A DNA stretch of 64,000 nt, taken from NCBI RefSeq assembly GCF_003473485.1, contig NC_053045.1, forward strand, positions 43,008,494 through 43,072,493, written 5' to 3'. How positions within the stretch are numbered: the stretch's first letter is position 1; the number at the start of each line of letters is the position of its first letter. This DNA is from Medicago truncatula (taxonomy: Eukaryota; Streptophyta; Magnoliopsida; Fabales; Fabaceae). The position numbers and the translations under genes are program-made. This document shows positions 32,366 through 47,084 of the stretch, in pieces. The notes beneath the pieces were generated by a model. The model was given only the letters and a program-made list of their open reading frames with translations, was not told the origin of the DNA and did not search any database.

Positions 32366-32463
32366 CCCGTTGCCTGCAAAGCAGGTCATTCACACTAAGC
32401 ATTGAGAGTAATTAGCAATTACATTCCATTCTCAATTTACACAGTTCTAAAATTTTCATCAAA

Positions 32464-32940
32464 ATGTCGTTGATTCCAAGTTTCTTTGGTGGCCGAAGGA
32501 GCAACACTTTTGATCCATTCTCTCTTGACGTTTGGGATCCCTTCAAGGATTTTCCATTCTCCAATTCTTCACTTTCTGCTTCATTCCCTCGTGAGAATTC
32601 TGCATTTGCAAGCACACAAGTGGATTGGAAGGAGACCCCAGAAGCACATGTGTTCGAGGCTGATCTTCCTGGACTGAAGAAGGAAGAAGTGAAGGTTGAA
32701 ATTGAAGGTGATAGGGTTCTTCAGATAAGCGGAGAGAGGAATGTTGAGAAAGAAGATAAGAACGATCAATGGCATCGTGTGGAGCGTAGCAGTGGGAAAT
32801 TCATGAGGAGGTTCAGATTGCCTGAGAATGCGAAAATGGACCAAGTGAAAGCTGCAATGGAGAATGGTGTTCTCACTGTTACTGTTCCAAAAGAAGAGAT
32901 CAAGAAGCCTGATGTTAAGTCCATTGAAATCTCTGGTTGA
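32464..32940 (+). CDS. HSP18.1-like: Class I cytosolic small heat-shock protein (HSP18 type), 158 aa
   Basis: Intronless gene with the [14 protein letters not shown] start, [13 protein letters not shown] arm, alpha-crystallin domain ([20 protein letters not shown] to [13 protein letters not shown]) and C-terminal IEISG. It differs from the other two class I copies at several sites (HVFEADLP instead of [14 protein letters not shown] instead of IEDDRV) and lacks three residues in the arm. Heat-shock elements and a TATA box precede it. It is the plus-strand half of a convergent pair with the polyubiquitin gene at 35113-36714. The pair is repeated at 41.4-45.4 kb. Confidence 0.96.
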   Translation: MSLIPSFFGGRRSNTFDPFSLDVWDPFKDFPFSNSSLSASFPRENSAFASTQVDWKETPEAHVFEADLPGLKKEEVKVEIEGDRVLQISGERNVEKEDKNDQWHRVERSSGKFMRRFRLPENAKMDQVKAAMENGVLTVTVPKEEIKKPDVKSIEISG

Positions 32941-35112
32941 ACTTATAATGAGTTCTGTCTGTTATTATGTTGCTTAAAAATTATTCGCGTCCTTCAGAGT
33001 GTTGGTTGTAATGCTTACCTTTTGTGTGTGATGTGGGTGTGAGTGAGTTATCATGTCATATGTGAAATGTTGCTGAATAAATAAATTATTAATTCTCCAA
33101 TTTTTCCTTCAAGTTCACTGGAGTATTGATTCTTTTGCAATCCTTCATAATTTCCCTTGTGTATTTCATTTGGCATATTAAGACTCATTTGTTATCTTGC
33201 CTAACTTCCATTCCTAGACAACGTGGTCATCACACTGAGCTCTATGATCTCAGATGCTTGGAGCAGTAAATCATGAATAATGCTAGGATTCTGATTGATC
33301 TTATTTTTGAGGATGATACATGATGGATGATGAATAATGCTAGGAGTTTGGTTAATCTCATATTGGATTATGATACCATGTCTTCTGTAATAAGCTCTAT
33401 AAAAATCTCCTCTAGTTAAATTAAGAATGTAGACTTCAATTATTTCTATGAAATTTACTCTAAATACTTGAGCAAATTCCTCCACCGCCAATTTCTAGAA
33501 TGTTTGATAAACCCATTGGACTTCAATGGCTCTTTATGTTGTATCTTGTTTACTAACTTCAATCTCATCTTTTTAGATAATTATGAGCTCTTGTTGTATT
33601 GATTTACTCCATTTTGTCATTTATAGCTACTTCATTGAATGTTTCAAGTTCTAGGAAAGCAACACGTCTTCTTTCATTAGATTTAGTTGAGAACTTTGTA
33701 CCTCAACTTGGAATACAATTAACACTTTAGAATTTCTGGTAAATCATTCCAGCTACTTTTTTTTCCCCTCCTTGTATTTTTTTCTTTTCTGCTTACAACA
33801 ATTATTCCATTTTCAAGTTGAAATATAGGAATTACTTAGTACAACCTGACACATGCATAAGAAAGAAAAGGCAAGCAAAGAATTCTTTTCGTGCTAAAAT
33901 TTGTTTTCACTAAACCAGAATTTAAATGGAGTTCTTCTATTAAGGACTCTGGTTGATAATCCTACTCAACATGAAATGTGGTAGAGTTTGCATCTCTTGG
34001 CCCAGTTTTTTTGACAACTCATAACAGCTTATTTCTCACTCGCACCACTTCTATCAGGTATAGTCCTTTTTGCCTGTGGAATATAACAGAGAAAAAAAGC
34101 AAGCAATTAATTCATGTCATGACAAATCTGGTTTGTAAGAGCACTTCAATGGAGGTATCTAAATGAAATTAGTAGAATAATGAACTGTTGCTTCTATGTT
34201 GTAGTATTTTAATCTCCTGCCCCAGTTTTCCTTGTATATCATCAAATTAAAAGTTGAGTGCAAATAAAAGTATTGTCAAATTAAAAGTCGAGTGTAAATA
34301 ATACAAAAAGATTGAAAGATTGAATATCGTAAGGGACGTGATGTGACATTGTGAGAGTCACTTAATAGTTGTGGTTATGAAACCAGTTTGAGTTTTTTTT
34401 GAAATTTGCAGTAGGAGATGCTCTAATGGTACAAAAAAAATCTGGTCTGTAACCAAACAAAACTTTAAATGGACAATTTTTTTCATAAACTGTAGTTGAT
34501 GATCAGCAAAAAATGTAGTAGTTTATAAATCTCCTGCACTCATTTTTTTAGCAATTCTTTTTAATAAACCCCATCATTTGGATAATCCTCTTTTATTAAA
34601 AAAATTGCTAAAAAAATGAGTGCATGAGGTTTATTAAAAGAATTGCTAAAAAAGAATTGCTAGAAAGGGCATGTTCTATACGTTTTTTTTTTCTTTTTCT
34701 TTTTCTGAGGGGATCATTTCTATATTCTTAATGGAACCATTTTAATTCTCCACATATGGCTTATATTTTTCAGAATTTACTGTTCTGTAACAAGAGAAAA
34801 AAATTCAAAATAACAGATATAACACAAAACTTCTACTTCCTCCAACTTCAAGCGTAGCAGTAATGAATCGAAAATACAATAATATTTTGAACTTTAGATT
34901 AAAAACAAGAGTACTTCATCTCTGAATGACAGCAATTATTAGTTCATATTCATTAAGTTTGACAAAGAGAAAGAGACAGATACGAGTACCACAACAAACA
35001 AAAGATAAGGGCCATTATCAAGACCCATGCAACAAGTTCTGAAACTGAAAAAACCAAAAACATGCTTAGGATTCAGCACACAATAAAAGACAACTAAACA
35101 AAACCTAAATAT
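32941..35112. other. Spacer between small heat-shock and polyubiquitin genes, copy 1
   Basis: No gene is supported. It holds a partial direct repeat (GAATAATGCTAGGATTCTGA at about 33273 and GAATAATGCTAGGAGTTTGG at about 33330) and a hairpin-forming repeat at 34533-34626. The last 250 bases are the 3' untranslated region of the polyubiquitin gene, which resembles that of the second polyubiquitin gene. Confidence 0.5.
34533..34665. repeat. 35-bp inverted repeat with an extra partial copy
   Basis: CCTGCACTCATTTTTTTAGC with the following AATTCTTTTTAATAA (34533-34567) is mirrored by 34592-34626 with very few mismatches and a 24-base loop. A further partial copy (TTTATTAAAAGAATTGCTAA) follows at about 34630-34650. 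Confidence 0.75.
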
Positions 35113-36714
<1,602 letters not shown>

Positions 36715-37474
36715 CTATATAATCCAAAACAAATGAATCAATCACCAATTTTTCATTGTGTGTACAACAAGGTAAAAGATTATGGGTTATGAAAACTGGA
36801 AGCAGCAGATCAGCAATTATAATCAATTCAATTTACAGCAGACATAAAAAAAAACTTGCTCATCCATCAACAACAACCAAGCCTTATTCACCAAGTGGTA
36901 TAAGCCTTATCCAAAATAAACAAAATCAAATGGAATCTATCATCAATTATTCATTTTGGCTATTGCAAAGTGAAAAAGACTCAAGTTACATAGGACTGTG
37001 GGAAATATCAGCCTATATAATCACTTCTAATTATAATGAATCCTATATCTACAATACATTTAAAAAGTTGCTCTCGTTAGCATTCTCAAAACTCGCTCAT
37101 CAAATTCTCCCTGACAATCAATAAATCGGGTAAAAAATATCCATGTACTAATCTAATTAAAGGACGTATTTTTAGAATCATACAGTACAAAATCCAAATC
37201 TAAAAATTTATATGAACCCCTAATCACAATCTAAAGACTGCCTTTGAAAAACAAAGGATTAAATCATACAATAAACAGTAAAATCAAGTAAACGGTTCAA
37301 TTCAGAAGGATTTCAATCAGATGAAAGAAAAGAACAAAACCGATAGATTGAATTATTATCAATATTAAAATACAGAAAACCCTAATTGAATTTAAATTTG
37401 ACGGATCAAAAGAAAAGATCGATTAAACGATAGTAGCTAATAATAATAATCGAAGAATAGAAAGTAGATTATAC
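36715..37474 (-). other. 5'-leader intron of polyubiquitin 1 (760 bp)
   Basis: On the minus strand the donor CAAG|GTATAATC lies at 37475/37474 and the acceptor ATATAG at 36720-36715 directly abuts the ATG. This matches the leader-intron plan of plant polyubiquitin genes, in which such introns are known to raise expression. Confidence 0.8.
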
Positions 37475-37581
37475 CTTGAAACAGAATTGGGTGCTAGGTT
37501 TGAATGAATCTCTTTTCGAAAGGAATAGGTTTTGTAGCGATGGTAAGAAAAGAATGAAGATGTTTAGTTTACCTGATTTGA

Positions 37582-37653
37582 TTTTATAGCAAAAGTCGAT
37601 TGGCGTTTATATTACGCCAACGGCAGCTCTTCCAATTAAAACGTGACACGTGG
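37582..37653 (-). promoter_or_regulatory. Core promoter of polyubiquitin 1: TATA and G-box
   Basis: TATAAAA (minus strand of 37582-37588) lies about 110 bases before the leader-intron donor. The G-box word CACGTGG is at 37647-37653. The same two elements with identical spacing precede the second polyubiquitin gene. Confidence 0.7.
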
Positions 37654-37825
37654 ACAAACTGTGACTTGTTAACTAACCCTTTATGATACGACAACGTTTG
37701 GCATGAGAGTCGTTTTTGGCAACTAATGCACGTCTATTATATGCCGTCTTGCACCGCCTCCAGAGAATCCTTCTAACTAAGGTTTTCTGATTTCTTTGTT
37801 GATCATAATAACCCAGGCATATATC

Positions 37826-38494
37826 CTATGAAGCCTCCACTGTGATACGGGTGCGGGTACATTACAATACGGGTATGTGGATAAGCGGTTTTTTAAAAAT
37901 TTAAGATACGATACAGTTATGACTTATGATACGTTAATAAAGATTTATAATAAAACTTATATTTGAAAAAAAATTAACATTGATTACTCTTTATTATTGT
38001 ATTATTATAAAAGTTACAATTTTTAAAAAATAATAGTAGTACACGTGATCAAAATGAATTTTTTAAAAGTTTTTTTATAAAACATATTATATTTTCATAT
38101 GTTGGGATATCGAGAGAAACATTATTAAAAGAACTCAACACAAATTTTATCTAATGTTGTGTAACTAAATCACCTCTCTCGCTACGTTCTTCCACAAGAA
38201 GTATAATTTTAAGTGTTTCATCCGGAATCAATTATAATGATGCATATCTAAAATTGAATCATATACATTTATAATGAATTTTTACAACATTGTCTCACTT
38301 TTTTACTCTTCATGTTTTTCTAGGATACATATCTATGAAGTATCTTAGAAGTATCTTTGTTTATATGTAGAGTATCACATTAGTATCTGATAAAATATTT
38401 GTTAAAAATTAAAATAATTAATTTTGATACTTCGTGAGTACGTATCCGATACGGGTACGTCTCTGTATTAGAGTATCAGGACTTCATAGCTGAT
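37826..38494. repeat. Terminal-inverted-repeat element, about 670 bp
   Basis: The left end TATGAAGCCTCCACTGTGAT, followed by ACGGGTGCGGGTAC, is mirrored by the right end GGGTACGTCTCTGTATTAGA ... GGACTTCATAGC. No transposase is encoded. Elements with TATGAAG-type ends and GATACGGGTACG words are common in plant genomes. The superfamily is left open. Confidence 0.6.
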
Positions 38495-39457
38495 ATATCT
38501 CTTTCATGGTTTTGTCTAATGTACCCAAATCATAAGTAAAATAGTATTGCGTCATAAACTAGTGTGTTTTTATTTTATTTTCATGTCTCCGTCTTTTCCT
38601 TCTTTTTATTGCGCTAACGTTTAAAAATTATTAATAGTATTTTTTGTATGAAATTTTGATTTGGGTTAAAACTAAAAATATATATGTTGTTGTTTTCAAG
38701 TTATAACAAACCAAAATAATCACGATTATTTCTTTCAATGACACCAATAATATAAAAAATATATATATATAATCTATTTTTTTTAGTTGAAACCAACAAT
38801 GATCTTTATTATAGAAAAAGTTGTTGAAGGGTATAATTGGAATAATGAAAAAGTAAGTATAAATATACGTATCTATTTTGTTACACTTTAAATGATAAAG
38901 GAAAAAAAACAGACATATATTCATATCGCGTTTGTTATATTTTTTTAATATTTAATATTATTCGTATCTATTTGTTACATGTGTTACTTGTATTTAAAAT
39001 TGAGGACATTTTTCAAAAGAAAATGTCAACACAAAAAAAAAAAAGTTGAGAGGGATTGTTTTCTTTATAGATATAATATTTAATCAATAAATTTTATTGT
39101 ATCTCATTTGAGGTCAGGATGACAACGAGTATCCTTTGCTTTGGATAAAATATTATATGCTAATCTAAAACCTATTAATATAATGATGTCCAAACTTTTA
39201 AAAACTTACGAATTGGGGATTTGACATGTTCGAGATTATGCAATCCAAATTAGTCGAATACAAAAATTTTCTGTGATCCTCAATACATCCGTAATTTTCG
39301 TGGTCCACAATGTGCTGATAATTTTTGTTGTTAACAACACACTAAAACTTATATAAATTAGTGTATTTGATTCATTTTTACTTCACGTCTTAGAAACATG
39401 ATCACTCATCCAATAGAAATGAACACTAACCTAACCGTAGTTTACTACGACATATGA
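38495..39457. other. No gene seen
   Basis: AT-rich sequence with short chance ORFs only. Confidence 0.45.
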
Positions 39458-39690
39458 AAATCAAATTTATTTAGAGTATGTGTTGATGTTACATTGTGTG
39501 ACTTGAAGGATCAAGTGGATCAAATTAATGACCATCTCAACAACGATGACATAAGGAGGATGGACAATGTTGAACATCGTCGTCTGTTAATCAACTCATA
39601 TGGGAGAGTTTTCTTCACTTGTTTGAAACTCTAGAACAACAACGACCATGACGCGAGAACTATGTTCTCTATATTTGATTAATATAGTTC
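39458..39690 (+). pseudogene. Remnant resembling the N-terminal part of a legume MULE transposase
   Basis: TTTATTTAGAGTATGTGTTG onward encodes VDVTLCDLKDQVDQINDHLN, then RRMDNVEHRRLLINSYGRVF and ARTMFSIFD, broken by stops. This resembles the short N-terminal module of Mutator-like transposase proteins abundant in legumes. The catalytic part is absent. Confidence 0.4.
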
Positions 39691-39892
39691 AAAATGATTG
39701 ATTGATTTAGACATATCCTCAGTGAGATTTATTTATGCTATTTGAAAAAGTTCGATTTGATCCAGAACATACGAAAAAAATTAGAAAAAAAATCAAGATA
39801 TGCGTCGATGAACTTAAAATAAAATTAGTTTGACTCATCCATGATATTGCTCGTGTTTAATTATATAGTTGTAATTAAACTCATTTGAGTTG

Positions 39893-39980
39893 ATCTGATG
39901 GTATTGGCTTAAGACCTGAGAGTGTGCTCATCCTCGATATCTCGGAATTCGTTCTTCCGGTGCCAATTTAAGTTGGCTAA
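39893..39980 (+). repeat. Short interspersed repeat fragment
   Basis: GATGGTATTGGCTTAAGACC, TGAGAGTGTGCTCATCCTCG and a 3' part ending AGTTGGCTAAC resemble a family of short legume interspersed repeats. No polymerase III boxes are clear. Confidence 0.3.
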
Positions 39981-40069
39981 CTTAACTTAAAAAAAATTAT
40001 ATAGTTGTAATTATTATTATTGTTGTATTTACGTTGAATGATGTTGTTGATATCGTTGTGGTTTAAACT

Positions 40070-40998
40070 TTAACACTATGTTTGTTTGAAGAGAAATACT
40101 AAAGAGAGAAAGAGAGAAGAGAGAAATAGAGAAGAGATAGTGAGTTTCTCCTGTTTGTAATGCAGAGAAAGAGGGAAGAGAGACTAAAAATATGTGGGGC
40201 CCACAACTTTTTGTTTTCTCCACAAAACAGAGAAGAAACGGGAGAGAGAAGTGTCTTAATTCTGTTGTTCCGTTTTTACCCCTACATTCAAATTGCATTT
40301 ATGATTTACTATCTTTCGTGCAAATTGCAAATATGAAGGATGAAACAAAGCAACGCTGGTGGAGATCAGCTGAAGGTATCATTTGCCGGTGAATCAGAGA
40401 TAGTGTTTTGGTTTGATGTTGGTTCATGTAGTTGTTTTGATTGTTTTGCTTGTTTCACTTCATGTATCTGTTTTCACACACAAAGTATACCTTGTGTGTT
40501 GTGTTTCATTTCAATTGTCTTTCCTCTTCCAATTTTTTTTGCCGCTGGTAGATGAACGAGGAAGTAAATGCTTTTTTTAATATTTAATATTTAATCCTTC
40601 ATTCTTTTCCCTTCTTGTTCTTATTAAACACATGAGTTCTAATAAGAATTAAAAAAAAATGAATTCTAATTTATTTGGATGAAATTACAAATTAATGAAA
40701 TAATTAATTTTTAATAATAATATTTTGTCAACAAAACCATCATCATTGTCAACAATTTAGATTAAAAATTGGATTAAGTTATTTAATAAATTAACTTTGA
40801 TCGAAGGTTTTATTATTAAGGGTATTTTGGTACTTTTAAAAATAATCAACACTTCTTTTTTCTCTATTTCTTCTATATCTCTCTTCTATCAAACACTACA
40901 TCAAATCTATCTTATTTCTCACATCTTTCTCTCTTCTCAAACTCTCTCTTACCTAATTATCTCTTCACAACTTCTCTCCTAAACCAAACACACCCTAA
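40070..40998. mobile_element. Non-autonomous terminal-inverted-repeat element, about 930 bp
   Basis: The left end TTAACACTATGTTTGTTTGA and the inverted right end TTAGGGTGTGTTTGGTTTAG open long purine-rich (GAGAGAAAGAGAG) arms on the left that are mirrored as TCTCTCTT tracts on the right (40850-40980). The interior has no transposase. The type is hAT-like by end sequence only. Confidence 0.6.
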
Positions 40999-41189
40999 AT
41001 ATATTTTGGAGGGCGCGCGGAAATGGTTGGAGGTGAGAAAAGAAAAACCAACATTTTTTTTTGTAATCAAATCCAATAACTCAATGATGCAATTCCCTTT
41101 ACACAACTCAAGAAAAATATGAACTCATTTATCACAAAAAAATAAAAAATAAAAAAGCAATATCCGAGTCTCTCATCTCAAGAACTCTA

Positions 41190-41253
41190 GAATGTTTCAG
41201 AATTTTGAAGAACAGTAGGGATAGAACGAATCAATAAACAGCATTTTCTGGAA
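41190..41253 (+). promoter_or_regulatory. Heat-shock elements of the 41381-41866 gene
   Basis: A cluster of GAA and TTC units at 41190-41212 (GAATGTTTCAGAATTTTGAA) and a perfect TTCTGGAA at 41246-41253 precede the TATA box by 30-90 bases. Confidence 0.75.
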
Positions 41254-41281
41254 GTTACATGATGAATACCTCCATCTCTTT

Positions 41282-41287
41282 TATAAA
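41282..41287 (+). promoter_or_regulatory. TATA box of the 41381-41866 gene
   Basis: TATAAA, followed by TGCCTGCAAAGCAG at 41291-41304, the leader word shared with the 32.5-kb copy. Confidence 0.75.
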
Positions 41288-41380
41288 CCGTGCCTGCAAA
41301 GCAGATGATTCACACTAAGCATTGACTGCAAGTTAAAAATCTACTACGCTCAACTTCCAGAGTTCTCAACTACATCAAAC

Positions 41381-41866
41381 ATGTCGTTGATTCCAAGTTT
41401 CTTTGGTGGCCGAGGCCGAAGGAGCAACGTTTTCGATCCATTCTCCCTTGACGTTTGGGACCCATTCAAGGATTTTCCTTTCACCAATTCTTCACTTTCT
41501 GCTTCTTCATTCCCTCAGGAGAATTCTGCTTTTGTGAGCACCAGGATTGATTGGAAGGAGACCCCAGAAGCTCATGTGTTCAAGGCTGATCTTCCTGGAC
41601 TGAAGAAGGAGGAAGTGAAGGTTGAAATTGAAGATGATAGGGTTCTTCAGATAAGCGGTGAGAGGAACTTTGAAAAAGAAGATAAGAATGATCAATGGCA
41701 TCGTGTGGAGCGTAGCAGTGGAAAATTCATGAGGAGGTTTAGATTACCAGAGAATGCGAAAATGGATCAAGTGAAAGCTGCTATGGAGAATGGTGTTCTC
41801 GCTGTCACTGTCCCTAAGGAAGAGATCAAGAAGCCTGAAGTCAAAGCCATTGAAATCTCTGGTTAA
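41381..41866 (+). CDS. HSP18.2-like: Class I cytosolic small heat-shock protein (HSP18 type), 161 aa
   Basis: Intronless gene with all class I marks: [10 protein letters not shown] start, [13 protein letters not shown] arm, alpha-crystallin domain at about residues 50-145 and C-terminal IEISG. Bases 41456-41781 are identical to the minus-strand gene at 7606-7931. The last 85 bases then differ at many sites ([20 protein letters not shown] against [20 protein letters not shown]), and the promoter and leader instead match the 32.5-kb copy. The gene therefore looks like a mosaic made by gene conversion. It converges on the second polyubiquitin gene. Confidence 0.96.
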   Translation: MSLIPSFFGGRGRRSNVFDPFSLDVWDPFKDFPFTNSSLSASSFPQENSAFVSTRIDWKETPEAHVFKADLPGLKKEEVKVEIEDDRVLQISGERNFEKEDKNDQWHRVERSSGKFMRRFRLPENAKMDQVKAAMENGVLAVTVPKEEIKKPEVKAIEISG

Positions 41867-43541
41867 ACTCAGAACAAGCTTTGTTACTCGTCTTTTGTTT
41901 AATTCGTGTGCTTTTTTTGGTTGTTTTGTAATGCTTACTTTGTTTGTGATGTCTGTGCAAGGAATACTTGGTGTTATAATGTAATATGTGAGATGTTAAT
42001 CCATAAATGAATAAGTAAACAGTTGTTATTCTTCTTGGTGTTATATTAGTATTTGTATTCCAAGGAATACTTGGTGTTATACTTAGTTGGCCTTATACTT
42101 TGTAAACCATTTTCAAGACAGACTTTTAATGAGCTCAATGGCAGATGAAATTGGTACTGTAACTGATTGTCATTAAAATTATGTATTCCTCGCTTTGTTT
42201 CATATGAGAGTTTGAAAGTACGTTTCTCAGCCAAATGGCTTTGACTATAGCAGCTTTAACTTCATATTCGATTTCAATTATGTTTTGATTCACTACATCT
42301 TGCCTTCTTGCTTCTCTAGACAACGTGAAACATACTACCTGATCCAAAGCAGATTATTATTATATATGAAATTGTTAGAGAGTACTTGTTACGGTAATCT
42401 GCAGCTCCATAAACATACCTCATAATTTCCTTTGCACAATGTATGATTCTTGAAAGTATGCTTATAGATATCTGTCTGGATGTAGTTAAATGCGTTTCTT
42501 TTTTGAAAAGCTAAAAACGTCATTAATACTATGGTGACCAGACCAGTTGAGCACAAGTTGTGCCAAGTTTATGCTGCATACACTTGGGTGTACAGCAAGC
42601 AACTATCACTTGGGGTTTACACACATCTGAACACTAAACATAAATTGTATTCGGTAGCATTATACTCATCTACAATAATAGCAGGTAAATATATCTGAGT
42701 GATCAAATTAGTTCCCATACTCATAGCGTATATTTTTCACTTACTCACACCATCCTTGTGGTACTCAATGCCCTATTCTTCACAGAATATAACCAAAACA
42801 ATATTTGTGAATCTTTATTTTTATCAAACTTCATGTGTATCAAGTAAAAGAAGATTCACAACAATCAGTTGGTGAACTCTAAATGAACTCTAAAAACTTT
42901 TGCGTCCTACCCATTCTTCATGGTATTACAATTTTGATGATTTAGAACTTCAAAATTAAATATGTTGAATAGATTAGAAGATGTTGCACATATACCGTTG
43001 CCAGCCAGAAAGTGTACCAATCCTCACAGCTTGGCATGATCATCCTTCCAACTGGGATAATATATCAGGATAAGCCTGTCTTTTTACTATTGAAGGTATA
43101 CCTGTCTTTTGAGTTTTCGCCTTGTCTATGAAGAAACGTGTTACCTTATTAAGGTGGAATTTCATATTCAAATGTCTATCAGTTCAAACCACCAGACCAA
43201 ACTACTACGCAACAGATGTAACACATATATCACCTACCTTAAACAAGTATCTACCATAGGTAATAGAAAACTACTACTTACTCAAAGCAAAGCAGAGTAG
43301 TAATGAATCAGCACGTAATTTTTAGAATATCAGATAAAACAACTTAGAGCTCTTAAAAGCTGATACGAGAGCAAATAGTTCCCATTCATTAAGTAAAAAA
43401 CTAGAACAGAATCATACACAAGAAATAAAACGATAGTTTTCCAGGGCCATTACGGACCCGTTAGGGCCACAAGTTCTAAAACATAAAACTAACAACTGTA
43501 GAAGTTCAACACATGATAAGAGCTAAGCAACATTCACATTC
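41867..43541. other. Spacer between small heat-shock and polyubiquitin genes, copy 2
   Basis: No gene is supported apart from a possible retroelement scrap at 42140-42347. A short direct repeat (CAAGGAATACTTGGTGTTAT) occurs at about 41958 and 42061. The last 250 bases form the polyubiquitin 3' untranslated region. Confidence 0.5.
42140..42347 (-). pseudogene. Degraded copia RNase H fragment
   Basis: On the minus strand RRQDVVNQNIIEIEYEVKAA and KAIWLRNVLSNSHMKQSEE resemble the RNase H segment of copia pol (KKQ..V..ST.EAEY.A...A..AIWLR). Only about 60 codons can be followed and no LTR is nearby. Confidence 0.4.
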
Positions 43542-45370
<1,829 letters not shown>

Positions 45371-46307
45371 CTACATTATCATAAACAGAAACAAACGAAT
45401 CAATCACCAATACTTTACAAGGTCAATATGTGTAACAAAGGAATGAGAGCAAAAGATCATCAATATAATCACATGAATATAATCGCTTGCTTTTACAGGG
45501 TACATTTGAAAACTTCATCAATAAATTGCCACAAACAATTAATAAATGAATTGGCAATTTACAGGATACATATGAAAACTTAATCAACAAATTGCCACAA
45601 ACCTTCAATAAACAAATTGGGTAACAACACTAAATAATAAATATAAAGATCACAAATCCAGACAAAAGTAGAGATTTGATGCTTTTATTATTGTTTCCAG
45701 TTCAGAATAGCAAAAGATCAGCCAATATAGTCACAATATAATCACTTCTATTTACAAAACGAATTAATTACAAAACGAATCAATGTTAGATAATGATCAA
45801 TACAAAGTATAGAAGAGTACATGTAACAAAAGACTGAAGCATAAGATTAACCAATATAATCACTTCTATTTACAGGAAATATCTTAAAAACTTGATCAAA
45901 TTCTACCAACCAATCATTAAATAAATTGGGTTACAACACTAAATTACATATATACAGAACAAAAGTCCAGGAAAACTAGAGATATAAAACAATTAAAAAC
46001 TTTCAAGTTCAGAAAAGAATTATCAATTATCCCAGTACCAATCTAATTACAGAATTTTCATAATCATTCAATACATAACCTATACAAACCCTAAAACAGA
46101 ATCTATGAAATCTTCTATACAAACCCAAAAACAGACAGGAACGTCCTCTTCGATCAAACAAATTGAAACAAATTGGCCAATTAATCAAGAAAATTTCCCC
46201 AAAGATTGGATTATTGACAGAGTAATATTGCGTTAAGTCAATTATGATACCACGATAAACTAATTATCGAAATCTTAATCGAAAAAAGAAGAGGAATAGA
46301 AGATTAC
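45371..46307 (-). other. 5'-leader intron of polyubiquitin 2 (937 bp)
   Basis: Minus-strand donor CAAG|GTAATC at 46308/46307 and acceptor AATGTAG directly before the ATG. The intron holds several degenerate copies of a module with AATATAATCACTTCTATTTA, AAAACTT.ATCAA and AAATTGCCACAAAC (for example at 45464-45550, 45555-45620, 45722-45760 and 45860-45940). AATCACTTCTAATT also occurs in the first locus intron near 37018. Confidence 0.75.
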
Positions 46308-46406
46308 CTTGATTATGTGCGTAAGGGTTTTCTTTTTCTTTTCTCTTCAACGAAACGAAAGCTACAATTTGTGTAATTGTGATTATTAGGCTAGGGGTTT
46401 TTCGTG

Positions 46407-46478
46407 TTTTATAGTGAAAAATTATTTGAGATTACGTTTAGTAAATGCAAGCTCTACCAATTATATTGTCACACGTGG
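46407..46478 (-). promoter_or_regulatory. Core promoter of polyubiquitin 2: TATA and G-box
   Basis: TATAAAA on the minus strand of 46407-46413 and CACGTGG at 46472-46478. The 59-base distance equals that in the first locus, and the surrounding CGGCAATGTTTGGTATCGG parallels CGACAACGTTTGGCATGAG there. Confidence 0.7.
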
Positions 46479-46716
46479 ACTGATATTTTTGGGCTATGGA
46501 TCAATTTGACACGGCAATGTTTGGTATCGGTGTCGTTTTCGGCAACGGATGAGGTGATAATTCATTCCCTTCCAAACACGTCTGGAATTAGTTGGCTTAT
46601 TTTGTTTTGCGCCTTCTCTAGATCCTTCTTCTTTTCTTAGTAGCTAAGTTTTTCTTTTTCATACGTTTTTAGGAAAATAATTTTGGCATTTGCTTGGTTG
46701 TAAAAGTCCCAGAGCA

Positions 46717-46828
46717 TAATTAGTTGGTAGGATAATGCATTATTATATGTAGGGGTCGGGGTTCGAACATCGGACATCCCGCTTATTTACCTTATAAAGT
46801 GAATTCTAACCAGTAGACTACCTCACCA
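46717..46828 (+). repeat. tRNA-derived SINE-like repeat, third copy
   Basis: GCATAATTAGTTGGTAGGAT, TTATATGTAGGGGTCGGGGT and TTCGAAC (box B-like) are followed by GTGAATTCTAACCAGTAGAC and an A-rich tail. It matches the copy at 56035. Confidence 0.65.
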
Positions 46829-47084
46829 AAAAAAAAAAGGAAAAAAAAAACTAGTGCTATATATTACAATGAGTTGTGCTATTTTCATGTATCAAAATTT
46901 GACACAAGTCGATATAATTGAAAGTTGTGATTTTTATAATAGAGGTAAAATATCCTCTCCAAAAAAATGATAGAGTTAAAATATGTGGTTAATTATGTTA
47001 GTAAAATATTTAATTAATTTTAGGAGGTATTACAACTCTAAATATTTATTTATCTTATTATTAATAAAAAAAATTGTATATAGT

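Noticed and set aside
33201..33491. 96-codon minus-strand ORF
   Set aside because: It overlaps a small direct repeat, has no motif and no sensible promoter. A chance ORF is more likely.
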